The notes: a model not told the origin generated them from the letters alone. Positions 1-6,430 are shown, counted from the first letter of the stretch. The stretch: DNA of 8,091 nt from Microcaldota archaeon (GCA_030668565.1 DAOVFD010000047.1:1-8091), one strand, 5' to 3'. Program-made: numbers and translations.

Positions 1-1
1 T

Positions 2-442
2 TCAACCGCAGCATTCGAAGACACAGTATGGCTTGAGGGTATGAAACCGGTAGGACAGGCACTCGTTGGAATCAATGTAGCGGAATTCCTATTCCCTGAA
101 ACAAAAAGAAGACTGAACATCGGTTTAATGGGAGGGCCTTCCGCAGATATCAAGGCGAATACACTTGTTTATGCGGATGCAACACTTATCTATCCGAAAA
201 CAGGTATCATGGATTTCAATCTGTTTACCTCTCCTATGCTTACAATGGTATTCAACAACCTGGATCCGAACGGCAAATTCGACGAGAGAGTAGCAAATAA
301 ACTGAATGCATTCTGGCCTGTCAAAATGGGAAAACCACTGTTCAAATACGAAAAAGGAGAGTATGATTCCATATTATGTTCGTTAAGTGCAGACGTATAT
401 ATCAGTACGGCAAAAGCCAAAAGGAGGGTGAAGAAAAAATGA
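2..442 (+). CDS. Hypothetical protein, 3' end only (5' end outside the window)
   Basis: The frame is open from the first complete codon at base 2 to the TGA at 440-442, giving 146 visible residues. The first ATG in view is at base 41, but the codons before it (STAAFEDTVWLEG) read as normal protein and have no stop, so the gene most likely starts upstream of the window. I do not recognise a family. What can be seen is a soluble-looking segment of mixed alpha/beta character with no clear membrane helix, one cysteine near the end, and a strongly basic tail (KAKRRVKKK). Its stop overlaps the start of the next gene in the arrangement ATGA, and the SD of that gene lies inside its last codons. The two are therefore probably co-transcribed and translationally coupled. 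A role linked to the secreted protein downstream is inference from position only. Confidence 0.7.
   Translation, partial: STAAFEDTVWLEGMKPVGQALVGINVAEFLFPETKRRLNIGLMGGPSADIKANTLVYADATLIYPKTGIMDFNLFTSPMLTMVFNNLDPNGKFDERVANKLNAFWPVKMGKPLFKYEKGEYDSILCSLSADVYISTAKAKRRVKKK
423..431 (+). promoter_or_regulatory. Strong Shine-Dalgarno that fixes the start of the secreted protein
   Basis: GGAGGGTGA sits 7 bases before the ATG at 439. It matches the expected anti-SD complement (GGAGGTGATC) well. The frame is open further upstream to an ATG at 376, but that start would put 21 polar residues before the signal peptide and has no comparable SD. The 439 start is therefore preferred. Confidence 0.8.
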
Positions 443-2892
443 AATTAATCAGATTGTTATTTTTGCTTTTAGCTGTTTCTTCGATAGTTTCAGCAGTTTA
501 TATTGATTTCAAGAACGACAGGTCACACGGTGATCCGTCAGAGAATTATCGTTTTGCCACTGATGTGCAATTCGAATCAGGCATTCAGGGCTGCAGGGTT
601 TCGGCCTGTCCCTATGGTGCACCTGAGGATTGTATTCTTGAAGGTACTCCGTGTTCCGGACCTTCAGTAGTCTGTCCGGGTACAACGCTTGCAGTTACTC
701 CGGAAGCTGAGGGAAGATGGGCAGCACCTTCTCTAAGCATATACGCATTGTATCCTTATTGTGAAGGAATACCCGGTTGTCCCAATCCCTCGGATTATTC
801 GGCGGTGCATACCAACAAGGACCTTTATTGGCTTTCTGATTCGGTATATTCAAAATATGATGTTGATGCGGGCGGACATGCAGCATATGATTATTGTTCG
901 CCTACCACTTGTCCACCACTTTGGGCAGGTCAGAACGGACTTGATGCTTATAATGAATTGGATACTTTCTACACACAGAGAATGACCTATGAAAGAATAC
1001 CTTCAGAAGGACCTCTTACAAACAAAAAGGGATATGCAAATGTTTTCTGTAATGGTGACATTCAGGTTCGGTATGCCGGTGATTCCAAAGGGACGCAAAA
1101 CATACCAGGTGAAGGGGGAACCTACAGCGAGGTTTCTGTTCCTCTTGCGGCTAGCGAGGGAACTGCAACACTGACGCCTGCACTTACTGATGTAAGCTGT
1201 TTCGGGTCTGTTGTAAAACATCCGCTTGATCTTGATAACAGGTATTTCCAGCTTTCTTTCTTCGGTTATGATATGCCGTCTTTGGGAACCCAGATGGGAA
1301 CACCCGAGTATGTTGAAGTGGAAAACAGGCAGACTTCGCTTGATGTGGCATATGTAAGAACTACCGAATACGGTTCTCATTATATTCTTGAAATATGGCT
1401 GATTAATGACGGTGATGTTCCTGTAATGGTATCTAGAGTAATGCCAAACGGTCCTGGCCGTGCATCGGGGTTGGGTCCACTTGGATGTATGATGTATGGT
1501 ATACCAACACCTCCATGTCCGTCAAGCAGCGGATTCGGGGAGGAAATACCCGTCGGAGGCCTCCATGTTGTTTATGTTCTTTATACCGGAGAGCTTGACG
1601 AAGACCTTGTTGACCTCTACTATATAACAGATTACAATGTATGCAGCTCTCTTGATGAATGGGATGTTACGGTTACAATAGACCCGGATGTACATTCCTG
1701 CATAGTCAGGCCATCTTCACGTACAGTGGACCCTTCCGAGGTTCATGAATTTAAAGTAACCTGCTATAACATCCTTCATAACCCGGTTCCGTGCAACGGC
1801 AATACTTGGTACTGGAATATACTTACAGGAGGTTTTGTTGAAAGGACAAACGAGCATGCACTTGCGTATACCTTTTCACCTGGCGGAAGCAGCGGACAGT
1901 TGTATTATCAGGATGCCAGCGGGATAAGATGCAAGTCTGATGTTACGGTATCTGATGAACCTCACCTTCCTGACTATTACCGCTGCGAACTCGACCCGGC
2001 AGGTGCAACACTTGCAGTAGGGGAAAACCAGTATTTTGACCTTACCTCGTACCATGATGACGTTGAAGTAACTCCTGATAGTGCAAGTTATACTCTGACT
2101 GGCGGCCTTGCGGGTTCGCTCAGCGATGAATCAGATTCCGGAGTAAGGTTTACGGCAACCACGGACAGCTTTGGTCTGCTCAAGGCTTATTCGGAATATA
2201 CCATACCAGCGGATAGCACTCTAACAGGAGCCATCTGTCGTGCGGCCATACGTGTTGAAGGAAATGCTTCAGAAAGGTTCCAATGCGAGCTTGTTCCGAA
2301 TTCGACTTCAATGGATATCGGAGACAGTGAAACTTTCGAACTTCACTGTTATTTTGACGGAGTTGAGGTCACACCTGATTCTGCAGCATATTCACTTATA
2401 GACGGACTCAGCGGAACATTGAGCAGTGAATCTGTTTCAGGAGTAACATTCACAGGAACAGTCAATTCAACAGGAAATATACAGGTGTATGCTGAATACA
2501 CTCCTCCTGGCCTTGGATTATTTGCTACGACAGCACTTGCCCATGTAACTGTCGGCGAAGCTGAAGAACCGGAAGGACCAGAAGATGGAGATGAGGACAA
2601 GAACAAACTATGTATCATAATTCCGAATGATATCAAAAAACCGAGATATGACTCAGGTTCTGTTACAATACTCTGTGGTGATGAGGGTTCAAGAGGTCCA
2701 TGCAGTCCTGGAAGCGTTGTCTGGCAGATGGACCCTGACCTTGGAATAGTGCTCGGTTCCCACACAGGTGCGATATATACACTTACCGGTGAGGTGGGCG
2801 AGTACGGACTTCTGATTGCGATGGTTGATGATAAGATAGGCTGCTGGGCAGATGTTAAGATTCTTGAACCGACCTGTCTTGAATACAGCTAG
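439..2892 (+). CDS. Secreted cysteine-rich surface protein with four C-terminal Ig-like domains
   Basis: This 817-residue protein begins with a classical signal peptide: MK, a Leu/Phe/Val-rich core, then V-S-A with likely cleavage after residue 19. Residues 20-290 are rich in cysteine, glycine and proline, with close cysteine pairs, and match no family I recognise. Residues about 295-402 contain a stretch with IWLINDGDVPV that resembles the strand pattern of CARDB/Ig-like adhesin modules. Residues 420-817 form four tandem domains of about 95-110 residues beginning at C421, C516, C616 and C725. An acidic linker rich in Glu, Asp and Pro (about 707-720) precedes the last one. There are about 27 cysteines, as expected for an exported disulfide-stabilised protein, and N-x-S/T sites at N609, N621 and N676. 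No C-terminal membrane helix, LPxTG or PGF-type sorting signal is present, so it may be released or held by partners. The adhesin or cell-envelope role is inferred from architecture; no exact family is claimed. Confidence 0.8.
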   Translation: MKLIRLLFLLLAVSSIVSAVYIDFKNDRSHGDPSENYRFATDVQFESGIQGCRVSACPYGAPEDCILEGTPCSGPSVVCPGTTLAVTPEAEGRWAAPSLSIYALYPYCEGIPGCPNPSDYSAVHTNKDLYWLSDSVYSKYDVDAGGHAAYDYCSPTTCPPLWAGQNGLDAYNELDTFYTQRMTYERIPSEGPLTNKKGYANVFCNGDIQVRYAGDSKGTQNIPGEGGTYSEVSVPLAASEGTATLTPALTDVSCFGSVVKHPLDLDNRYFQLSFFGYDMPSLGTQMGTPEYVEVENRQTSLDVAYVRTTEYGSHYILEIWLINDGDVPVMVSRVMPNGPGRASGLGPLGCMMYGIPTPPCPSSSGFGEEIPVGGLHVVYVLYTGELDEDLVDLYYITDYNVCSSLDEWDVTVTIDPDVHSCIVRPSSRTVDPSEVHEFKVTCYNILHNPVPCNGNTWYWNILTGGFVERTNEHALAYTFSPGGSSGQLYYQDASGIRCKSDVTVSDEPHLPDYYRCELDPAGATLAVGENQYFDLTSYHDDVEVTPDSASYTLTGGLAGSLSDESDSGVRFTATTDSFGLLKAYSEYTIPADSTLTGAICRAAIRVEGNASERFQCELVPNSTSMDIGDSETFELHCYFDGVEVTPDSAAYSLIDGLSGTLSSESVSGVTFTGTVNSTGNIQVYAEYTPPGLGLFATTALAHVTVGEAEEPEGPEDGDEDKNKLCIIIPNDIKKPRYDSGSVTILCGDEGSRGPCSPGSVVWQMDPDLGIVLGSHTGAIYTLTGEVGEYGLLIAMVDDKIGCWADVKILEPTCLEYS
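1696..2862 (+). repeat. Four tandem Ig-like domain repeats encoded in the secreted protein
   Basis: The four units share a frame of cysteines. The first cysteine (C421, C516, C616, C725) is followed 21 residues later by a second one in units 1, 3 and 4 (C442, C637, C746), while unit 2 has Ser537 at that exact place. A last cysteine lies six residues before the closing Val/Ile of the domain in units 1, 2 and 4 (C498, C600, C802), while unit 3 has Ala699. Units 1 and 4 also share a further cysteine (C452, C755) followed seven residues on by Trp (W459, W762). Units 2 and 3 are the closest pair, with 38 of 73 aligned residues identical by hand count and VEVTPDSA shared exactly. Confidence 0.75.
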
Positions 2893-2914
2893 AAACAAGT
2901 CAGTTAGAAGCAAG

Positions 2915-4210
2915 TTAGATTCCGTAAGTTTCGAGAAGTCTGGGAACAACTATTTCATATTTTTTTTCTAATTCGTCTTTCAAATCAGATTTTTCCCCGT
3001 GCATGAGGAAAACCCTTTTCAGTCCTTTTACCCCTCTTATGAACTGAAGCAATTCGCTAAAATCAGCATGGCCTGATATCTTCACTCTTTCAATCCTCAT
3101 CTTTAACTTCAGTTCTTTTCCCCCGAGTGTTATCTCCCTCTGGCCTTCAAGAATTCTTCTTCCAAGTGTACCCTCGGCCTGATATCCGACGAAAATAAGG
3201 GTGTTTTTCGGGTTCTCACCTAATTTTTCAAGATAGAACATTACAGGTCCGCCGCTGAGCATGCCTGACGTTGAGACTATTATTGAGGGCTCTGCAAGCA
3301 CGTCCTCCTTTGTTTTGGACCTTGAATAATGGAAATTCGGGCTCTTGAAAGGGTCATCCTCGCTCATCAGTATCCTCTTTTTTATGTCATCATTGGCATA
3401 TATGGCATTGTGCCGGTATATTCTCATTGTCTTTCCTATCATCCCCTCTATGAATATCTTCGAGGGTGCAAGGGCCCCCGAACGCATGTAATCGTCCAGA
3501 GCCATAAGTACCTCCTGTGCTCTCCCTACGGCAAAGCTTGGTATGATTACATGTCCTCCCTTATCAAGAGTCTCGTTTATTATTTTCACAAGTTTTGAGG
3601 ATGCTTCTTTAAGGCTTGGAAGAACATCCTCTTTTTTTCCGTAAGTCGTTTCCGTAAGCAGTGTTTCTGCCTTCAGATTCATTTTGCAGCCGTCAAGTAT
3701 CCTTGTTTTCCTGAATGCTATGTCTCCGGTATACAGAAGTCCCCCGTTAACCTTCACAAGCGTCATTGCACTTCCCATTATATGGCCTGCGTTGTAGAAC
3801 GTAAAGGGGAACGACCCTGTTTTCACACAATCTTCGTATTCTACGATATTGACGTCTCTCATCACATCATCAACATCCTTCTGGCCGAAGAATCTCCTGC
3901 CCTTTCCGGTCTGTATCTTGTTGTAATCGGCCAGCAATACTCCCATCAAATCCCTTGTGGGTTTGGTTGAATATATCTTCGGTCTTGCTCTCTTCGAATA
4001 AACATGCGGGACATAGCCGCTATGGTCGAGATGCGCATGCGAAATAACAATTTCATTTATCCTTTTCAGTTCATTGTCATCTATCAAAGGAAACTCAAGC
4101 TCCTCACCAAGCTTTATCCCGCAGTCAAGCATCATCCTTTTTCTTCTGTCTTCGAGTACAACGCAGCTTCTGCCTACCTCTTCCGCACCCCCGTAAAATG
4201 TTATTCTCAT
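2915..4210 (-). CDS. Archaeal CPSF2-type beta-CASP metallo-beta-lactamase ribonuclease
   Basis: This 431-residue protein carries a full set of metallo-beta-lactamase and beta-CASP motifs: D29 (motif 1, MLDCG), H58-A-H60-L-D62-H63 (motif 2), H143 in AGHIMGSA (motif 3), D163 in YTGDI (motif 4), E187 in TETTYG (motif A), H381 in SGHADF (motif B) and H404 in LMHGE (motif C). These residues bind two zinc ions in the family and cut RNA, with endonuclease or 5'-3' exonuclease activity. Length and domain content fit the aCPSF2 group: the protein starts directly in the nuclease fold and lacks the N-terminal KH domains of aCPSF1/FttA. An archaeal RNase J is the main alternative. All catalytic residues are present, so it should be active in cytoplasmic RNA processing or decay. 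It begins 4 bases after the stop of the DUF59 gene, so translation is probably coupled. The start follows a weak SD-like GTGAT formed around that stop codon. Confidence 0.9.
   Translation of the reverse strand: MRITFYGGAEEVGRSCVVLEDRRKRMMLDCGIKLGEELEFPLIDDNELKRINEIVISHAHLDHSGYVPHVYSKRARPKIYSTKPTRDLMGVLLADYNKIQTGKGRRFFGQKDVDDVMRDVNIVEYEDCVKTGSFPFTFYNAGHIMGSAMTLVKVNGGLLYTGDIAFRKTRILDGCKMNLKAETLLTETTYGKKEDVLPSLKEASSKLVKIINETLDKGGHVIIPSFAVGRAQEVLMALDDYMRSGALAPSKIFIEGMIGKTMRIYRHNAIYANDDIKKRILMSEDDPFKSPNFHYSRSKTKEDVLAEPSIIVSTSGMLSGGPVMFYLEKLGENPKNTLIFVGYQAEGTLGRRILEGQREITLGGKELKLKMRIERVKISGHADFSELLQFIRGVKGLKRVFLMHGEKSDLKDELEKKYEIVVPRLLETYGI
2960..2967 (+). terminator. Oligo-T tract, possible terminator of the surface-protein operon
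   Basis: Eight consecutive T residues on the plus strand lie about 68 bases after the stop of the secreted-protein gene. Archaeal RNA polymerase commonly terminates at such tracts. The tract is inside the 3' end of the convergent nuclease gene, where it encodes Lys codons, so it could equally be an accident of coding. No hairpin is evident. Confidence 0.35.
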
Positions 4211-4214
4211 CCAA

Positions 4215-4529
4215 TCACTTTTCCATTCCTAGTTTTTTTCTTGCTTCTTTGCTCACCCTGTCAGGAGTCCAAGGAGGGTCAAAAACCACGTTTATTTCGA
4301 AATCCACATCCTTAATTTCATCAAGCTTATTCTTGAGGTCGTCAAGCATGTAATTCACCATCGGGCATGCAGGAGTTGTAAAGGTCATCTCTATGTAAAA
4401 CTGGTCCTTTTCATCTTTCTTTCCTTTGTATTCAACCTTGTAGATAAGGCCAAGGTCAACTATGCTTATGCCCAATTCAGGGTCCATTACTTTTTTTAGT
4501 TTATCCATTACTTCTTTTTCTGTAACCAT
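4215..4529 (-). CDS. MIP18/DUF59 family protein, probable iron-sulfur cluster assembly factor (SufT/PaaD-like)
   Basis: This is a 104-residue single-domain protein. Family marks in order are DPELG at 16-20, IVDLGLIY at 23-30, the signature T-x-x-x-C-P with C55 (TTPACP), and DPPW at 84-87 near the C-terminus. Proteins of this family (SufT, the PaaD N-terminal domain, eukaryotic MIP18/CIA2) help mature Fe-S proteins, and the conserved cysteine is thought to contact metal or cluster. The start at 4529 is chosen because AAGGAGAT lies a few bases upstream (4533-4540). The frame stays open further upstream, but that part overlaps the divergent promoter and antisense ACT-gene codons and is a poor candidate. 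It is the first gene of an operon with the aCPSF2-like nuclease. A functional link between Fe-S assembly and RNA processing is not implied by the families and would be inference. Confidence 0.9.
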   Translation of the reverse strand: MVTEKEVMDKLKKVMDPELGISIVDLGLIYKVEYKGKKDEKDQFYIEMTFTTPACPMVNYMLDDLKNKLDEIKDVDFEINVVFDPPWTPDRVSKEARKKLGMEK

Positions 4530-4532
4530 TAT

Positions 4533-4540
4533 ATCTCCTT
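4533..4540 (-). promoter_or_regulatory. Shine-Dalgarno of the DUF59 gene
   Basis: Read on the minus strand this is AAGGAGAT, with its GGAG core 5 bases before the ATG at 4529. It decides the start against in-frame upstream ATG codons that would lengthen the protein into the divergent promoter. Confidence 0.75.
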
Positions 4541-4554
4541 TCTTTGGCAAACGC

Positions 4555-4562
4555 TTTAAATA
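4555..4562 (+). promoter_or_regulatory. TATA-like box for the ACT-domain gene
   Basis: TTTAAATA is centred about 38 bases before the ATG at 4597, which would place the transcription start near 4585 and give a very short leader that still includes the SD-like GAGGT at 4585-4589. The box contains the palindrome TTTAAA and could serve either strand. No experimental support. Confidence 0.4.
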
Positions 4563-4572
4563 TTCATTCATC

Positions 4573-4580
4573 AAAATATT
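4573..4580 (-). promoter_or_regulatory. Possible TATA-like box for the DUF59-aCPSF2 operon
   Basis: Read on the minus strand this is AATATTTT. About 25 bases downstream lies position 4550, leaving a leader of roughly 20 bases with the SD at 4533-4540. If right, the two divergent promoters overlap in a 67-base interval. The call rests only on AT-content and spacing. Confidence 0.3.
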
Positions 4581-4596
4581 ACCAGAGGTTGTGAAT

Positions 4597-4992
4597 ATGA
4601 AAGAGGTAACCATAATAGCAAGGAACGAGGTCGGTTCGCTTGCCGCAGTCGCGGAAGCGTTGGGTGGCGTTGGCGTCAACATAGAAGCGATATCCGCATA
4701 TGGCCGTGACGGTGATGCAATTTTCAGGGTAATCACAAACGATTATACCACTGCCGCAAAGTCAGCTTCAAAGATTCCGGGCGTAAAGAATGTCCAGGAG
4801 GCCGAAGTTATAATCTTCAAGCTTATCAACAGACCAGGGGAACTTGGGAAGATAACCAGAAAGCTTGCCAACAGGGGAGTAAATCTAGAAAGCCTTTACA
4901 TAGTCAGCAGAAAACCGGATTTCACAGAGATAGCAATCAGACCGGAAGCAGTTCATTTTTCTCTTGCAAAAGAAGTTCTTGGAATAAAATAA
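4597..4992 (+). CDS. Tandem ACT-domain protein, probable amino-acid-binding regulator
   Basis: This is a 131-residue protein made almost entirely of two ACT domains, about residues 1-66 and 69-131. Each shows the ACT loop-helix signature: NEVGSLAAVAEAL followed by GVNIEAI (N10-I32), and NRPGELGKITRKL followed by GVNLESL (N78-L100). ACT domains bind amino acids or other small ligands at their interface and usually control a fused or partner enzyme. Here no catalytic or DNA-binding domain is attached, so it would act as a stand-alone ligand sensor. The start at 4597 is chosen because GAGGT (4585-4589) lies 7 bases before it; the frame is open upstream to 4462, but that region is antisense to the DUF59 coding sequence. 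It is transcribed away from the DUF59 operon. The target is unknown; the aminotransferase 1.4 kb downstream is related only by the theme of amino acids. Confidence 0.85.
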   Translation: MKEVTIIARNEVGSLAAVAEALGGVGVNIEAISAYGRDGDAIFRVITNDYTTAAKSASKIPGVKNVQEAEVIIFKLINRPGELGKITRKLANRGVNLESLYIVSRKPDFTEIAIRPEAVHFSLAKEVLGIK

Positions 4993-5002
4993 AAAGAAAA
5001 AA
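4991..5002 (-). terminator. Oligo-T terminator after the surface lipoprotein-like gene
   Basis: On the minus strand the sequence directly after the TAA of the 5004-6281 gene reads TTTTTTCTTTTT and continues T-rich into the 3' end of the convergent ACT gene. Archaeal RNA polymerase terminates at such tracts without a hairpin. No matching T-tract is seen for the ACT gene itself. Confidence 0.5.
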
Positions 5003-5003
5003 T

Positions 5004-6281
5004 TTACTCCACCTTGTACACAACTACGTTGTCAATAGTCAGCGAGTCTCCGTCAAGGCCTTCTCTTGTTTCGCCTCTGTAGAGTACAAACGACACACCA
5101 CTATCCATCCTTGTCAGCTTGACTGCAGAATTAACCTGGTCGATAAGCTCAGCACCGTCTTCGCTGTATGCGATTTCAGCAAGGACTTTTTCCACCTTGA
5201 CTTCAACACCGTTAAGCAGTGTGACGATGTCTCCCTCATAGAACATATTGTGTACTGTCCTGTCACCGTTTGCCATTGTCAGTTCGATACCAAGAGTATG
5301 GCATCCTGCGATTTCATTGTCCGCACTTACCCCGTTTTCTACGGTAACTCCGAGAGCTTCAACAGACTGTCCTTCCCTTACAGGATGGCCGAGCTCTGCC
5401 TTTGCGCTTGAAACTCCGTCTGAAACGTTATAAGCGATGTATGCTGTGCTTCCGGTTGCCCTGACTAATTCAAGGTCAACTGTATACTCGCCGACTTCGA
5501 CTTCCTTTACTTTCTGTCCATCAGTAAGAAGAACTCTGCTAACGTCTTCTCCTGCATACAGGGTAATAACAACAGCACCGTCTGCGTTGCTTACATCTGC
5601 GGAAATTCCGTTTTCACAGGTACCTTCAACACAGGCTCCTACAAGGGTGAGGACTCCTCTGCCTGTTGATTCGGTAAGCTGCGAAGTGCTTCTCTCCCAG
5701 ATGAAACTTCCAGAATCATTAATTACTATTCTCTTTTTTGTGACATCAGGACCGGCAGCTTCTGCTTCTTCAAGCTCGACTTCGTTCCCGTTAATCTTTA
5801 CGACTTCATAGATTTCCTGTACATCTTCTCCGCCGATACCACTTGTCAAAACGACCTCGTCTCCTACAGAAACCCCCATTACACATCCTGAAGTTGCGGA
5901 ACAGGTCTTTTTACCATCTCCCCAGCCAGGAGTAACATCGAGTTCTGCCATCGGTGATTCTTCCCTGTCACAGATGCTTGGGACTTCACCGTCTTCGACT
6001 ACGTCTCCGATTACGTCTCCGACAGCATCGTTGTCTGTATCATGGTCAACATCTCCTTCGGTAACAGCGTCATTTGACTGGCCGTTCTCTCTTGAACTGC
6101 CACATGCTGCCAGAGCACCGGCTGCAACCAATGCACTACCAATAACAAGCACTTTACCGACGTTAACTTTTCCTTCAAGAGCTTTCTTTCCGTCTTTAAG
6201 CTCGTTCTTTTCCTTTTTCTTCTCTTCTGTTTTTTCATCCACGGATCCCTTGCCGTGACGCAATGTTTTTTCCTCACCCAT
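5004..6281 (-). CDS. Predicted surface-anchored, beta-rich protein with lipobox-like cysteine and long charged N-terminus
   Basis: This 425-residue protein has three parts. Residues 1-38 are hydrophilic and crowded with Lys and Glu. Residues 39-60 form a hydrophobic helix ending in GALAACGSS, where L57-A-A-C60 matches a lipobox. Residues from about 64 are extracellular: first an Asp/Val-rich acidic spacer (about 70-100), then a Gly/Val/Thr-rich beta-strand region with six cysteines (C104, C127, C133 and three later) and repeated turns of the type EGD-x-V or GQ-x-V. ENGISAD and ENGVSAD suggest internal repetition. No enzyme motif is seen. The start at 6281 is supported by AGGGTGAT (6287-6294) 5 bases upstream, and no in-frame Met exists between residue 1 and the helix. 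The long cytoplasmic-type n-region is odd for a lipoprotein, so a simple N-terminal membrane anchor is the alternative. An S-layer or envelope role is inference. Confidence 0.8.
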   Translation of the reverse strand: MGEEKTLRHGKGSVDEKTEEKKKEKNELKDGKKALEGKVNVGKVLVIGSALVAAGALAACGSSRENGQSNDAVTEGDVDHDTDNDAVGDVIGDVVEDGEVPSICDREESPMAELDVTPGWGDGKKTCSATSGCVMGVSVGDEVVLTSGIGGEDVQEIYEVVKINGNEVELEEAEAAGPDVTKKRIVINDSGSFIWERSTSQLTESTGRGVLTLVGACVEGTCENGISADVSNADGAVVITLYAGEDVSRVLLTDGQKVKEVEVGEYTVDLELVRATGSTAYIAYNVSDGVSSAKAELGHPVREGQSVEALGVTVENGVSADNEIAGCHTLGIELTMANGDRTVHNMFYEGDIVTLLNGVEVKVEKVLAEIAYSEDGAELIDQVNSAVKLTRMDSGVSFVLYRGETREGLDGDSLTIDNVVVYKVE

Positions 6282-6286
6282 CCTAT

Positions 6287-6294
6287 ATCACCCT
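6287..6294 (-). promoter_or_regulatory. Shine-Dalgarno supporting the long N-terminus of the surface protein
   Basis: Minus strand AGGGTGAT ends 5 bases before the ATG at 6281. It matters because it supports the start that gives the unusual charged region before the membrane helix. A GTG codon at residue 44 nearer the helix has no SD. Confidence 0.7.
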
Positions 6295-6320
6295 TTTGTT
6301 AATGTTTTTGTATAGAAGTG

Positions 6321-6328
6321 TTATATAG
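6321..6328 (-). promoter_or_regulatory. TATA-like box of the surface-protein gene
   Basis: On the minus strand this reads CTATATAA, about 40 bases before the ATG at 6281. Transcription would start near 6298, leaving a short leader that contains the SD. An A-rich stretch precedes it where a BRE would sit. Confidence 0.5.
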
Positions 6329-6331
6329 CAA

Positions 6332-6406
6332 AACATTTTTAAACATTACTACAAACATCTCCCCCCTCAAAACGACCTAATACTATATATTATTTAACAT
6401 TTTTAA
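6332..6406. repeat. 11-base direct repeat in the divergent promoter region
   Basis: AACATTTTTAA occurs at 6332-6342 and again at 6396-6406, 64 bases apart. AAACAT also recurs at 6331, 6341 and 6353. The first copy lies just upstream of the minus-strand TATA-like box; the second lies just downstream of the plus-strand one. A shared regulator site is possible, but the region is AT-rich and chance repeats are common. The rest of 6282-6430 holds a C-run at 6361-6366 and no convincing gene. Confidence 0.3.
6383..6392 (+). promoter_or_regulatory. TATA-like box of the aminotransferase gene
   Basis: CTATATATTA lies about 45 bases before the ATG at 6431, placing transcription start near 6410-6415 and keeping the SD (GAGGTG at 6420-6425) in the leader. 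Spacing fits an archaeal promoter. Confidence 0.5.
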
Positions 6407-6430
6407 TAGAAAGCGTTGAGAGGTGCATTT

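Noticed and set aside
1003..1380. Minus-strand open frame of 125 codons
   Set aside because: Antisense to the secreted protein, with no recognisable motif and no SD.
2349..2765. Minus-strand open frame of 138 codons
   Set aside because: It is antisense to the Ig-like domains of the secreted protein, is rich in Ser/Pro from strand complement, and has no SD.
2893..2914. Imperfect short repeat (CAAGT-cAGTTAGAAG-CAAGTTAG) between convergent stops
   Set aside because: Only 22 bases of intergenic DNA; too short and degenerate to call an attachment site or terminator.
4004..4315. Plus-strand open frame of 103 codons over the start of the nuclease gene
   Set aside because: It lies antisense across the aCPSF2 N-terminus, whose zinc motifs prove the minus frame is coding. 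Composition is typical of a shadow frame.
5437..6258. Plus-strand Ser/Thr/Pro-rich open frames (5437-5811 and 5974-6258) resembling mucin-like proteins
   Set aside because: They are antisense shadows of the Asp/Glu/Val-rich surface protein; GAN and GTN codons on one strand give Ser/Thr/Pro-type codons on the other.
6299..6358. A 19-codon minus-strand frame (MFVVMFKNVLL...) upstream of the surface-protein gene, a possible leader peptide
   Set aside because: It starts before the predicted TATA box, so it would not be on the transcript, and the G-rich stretch before its ATG is too close to act as an SD.
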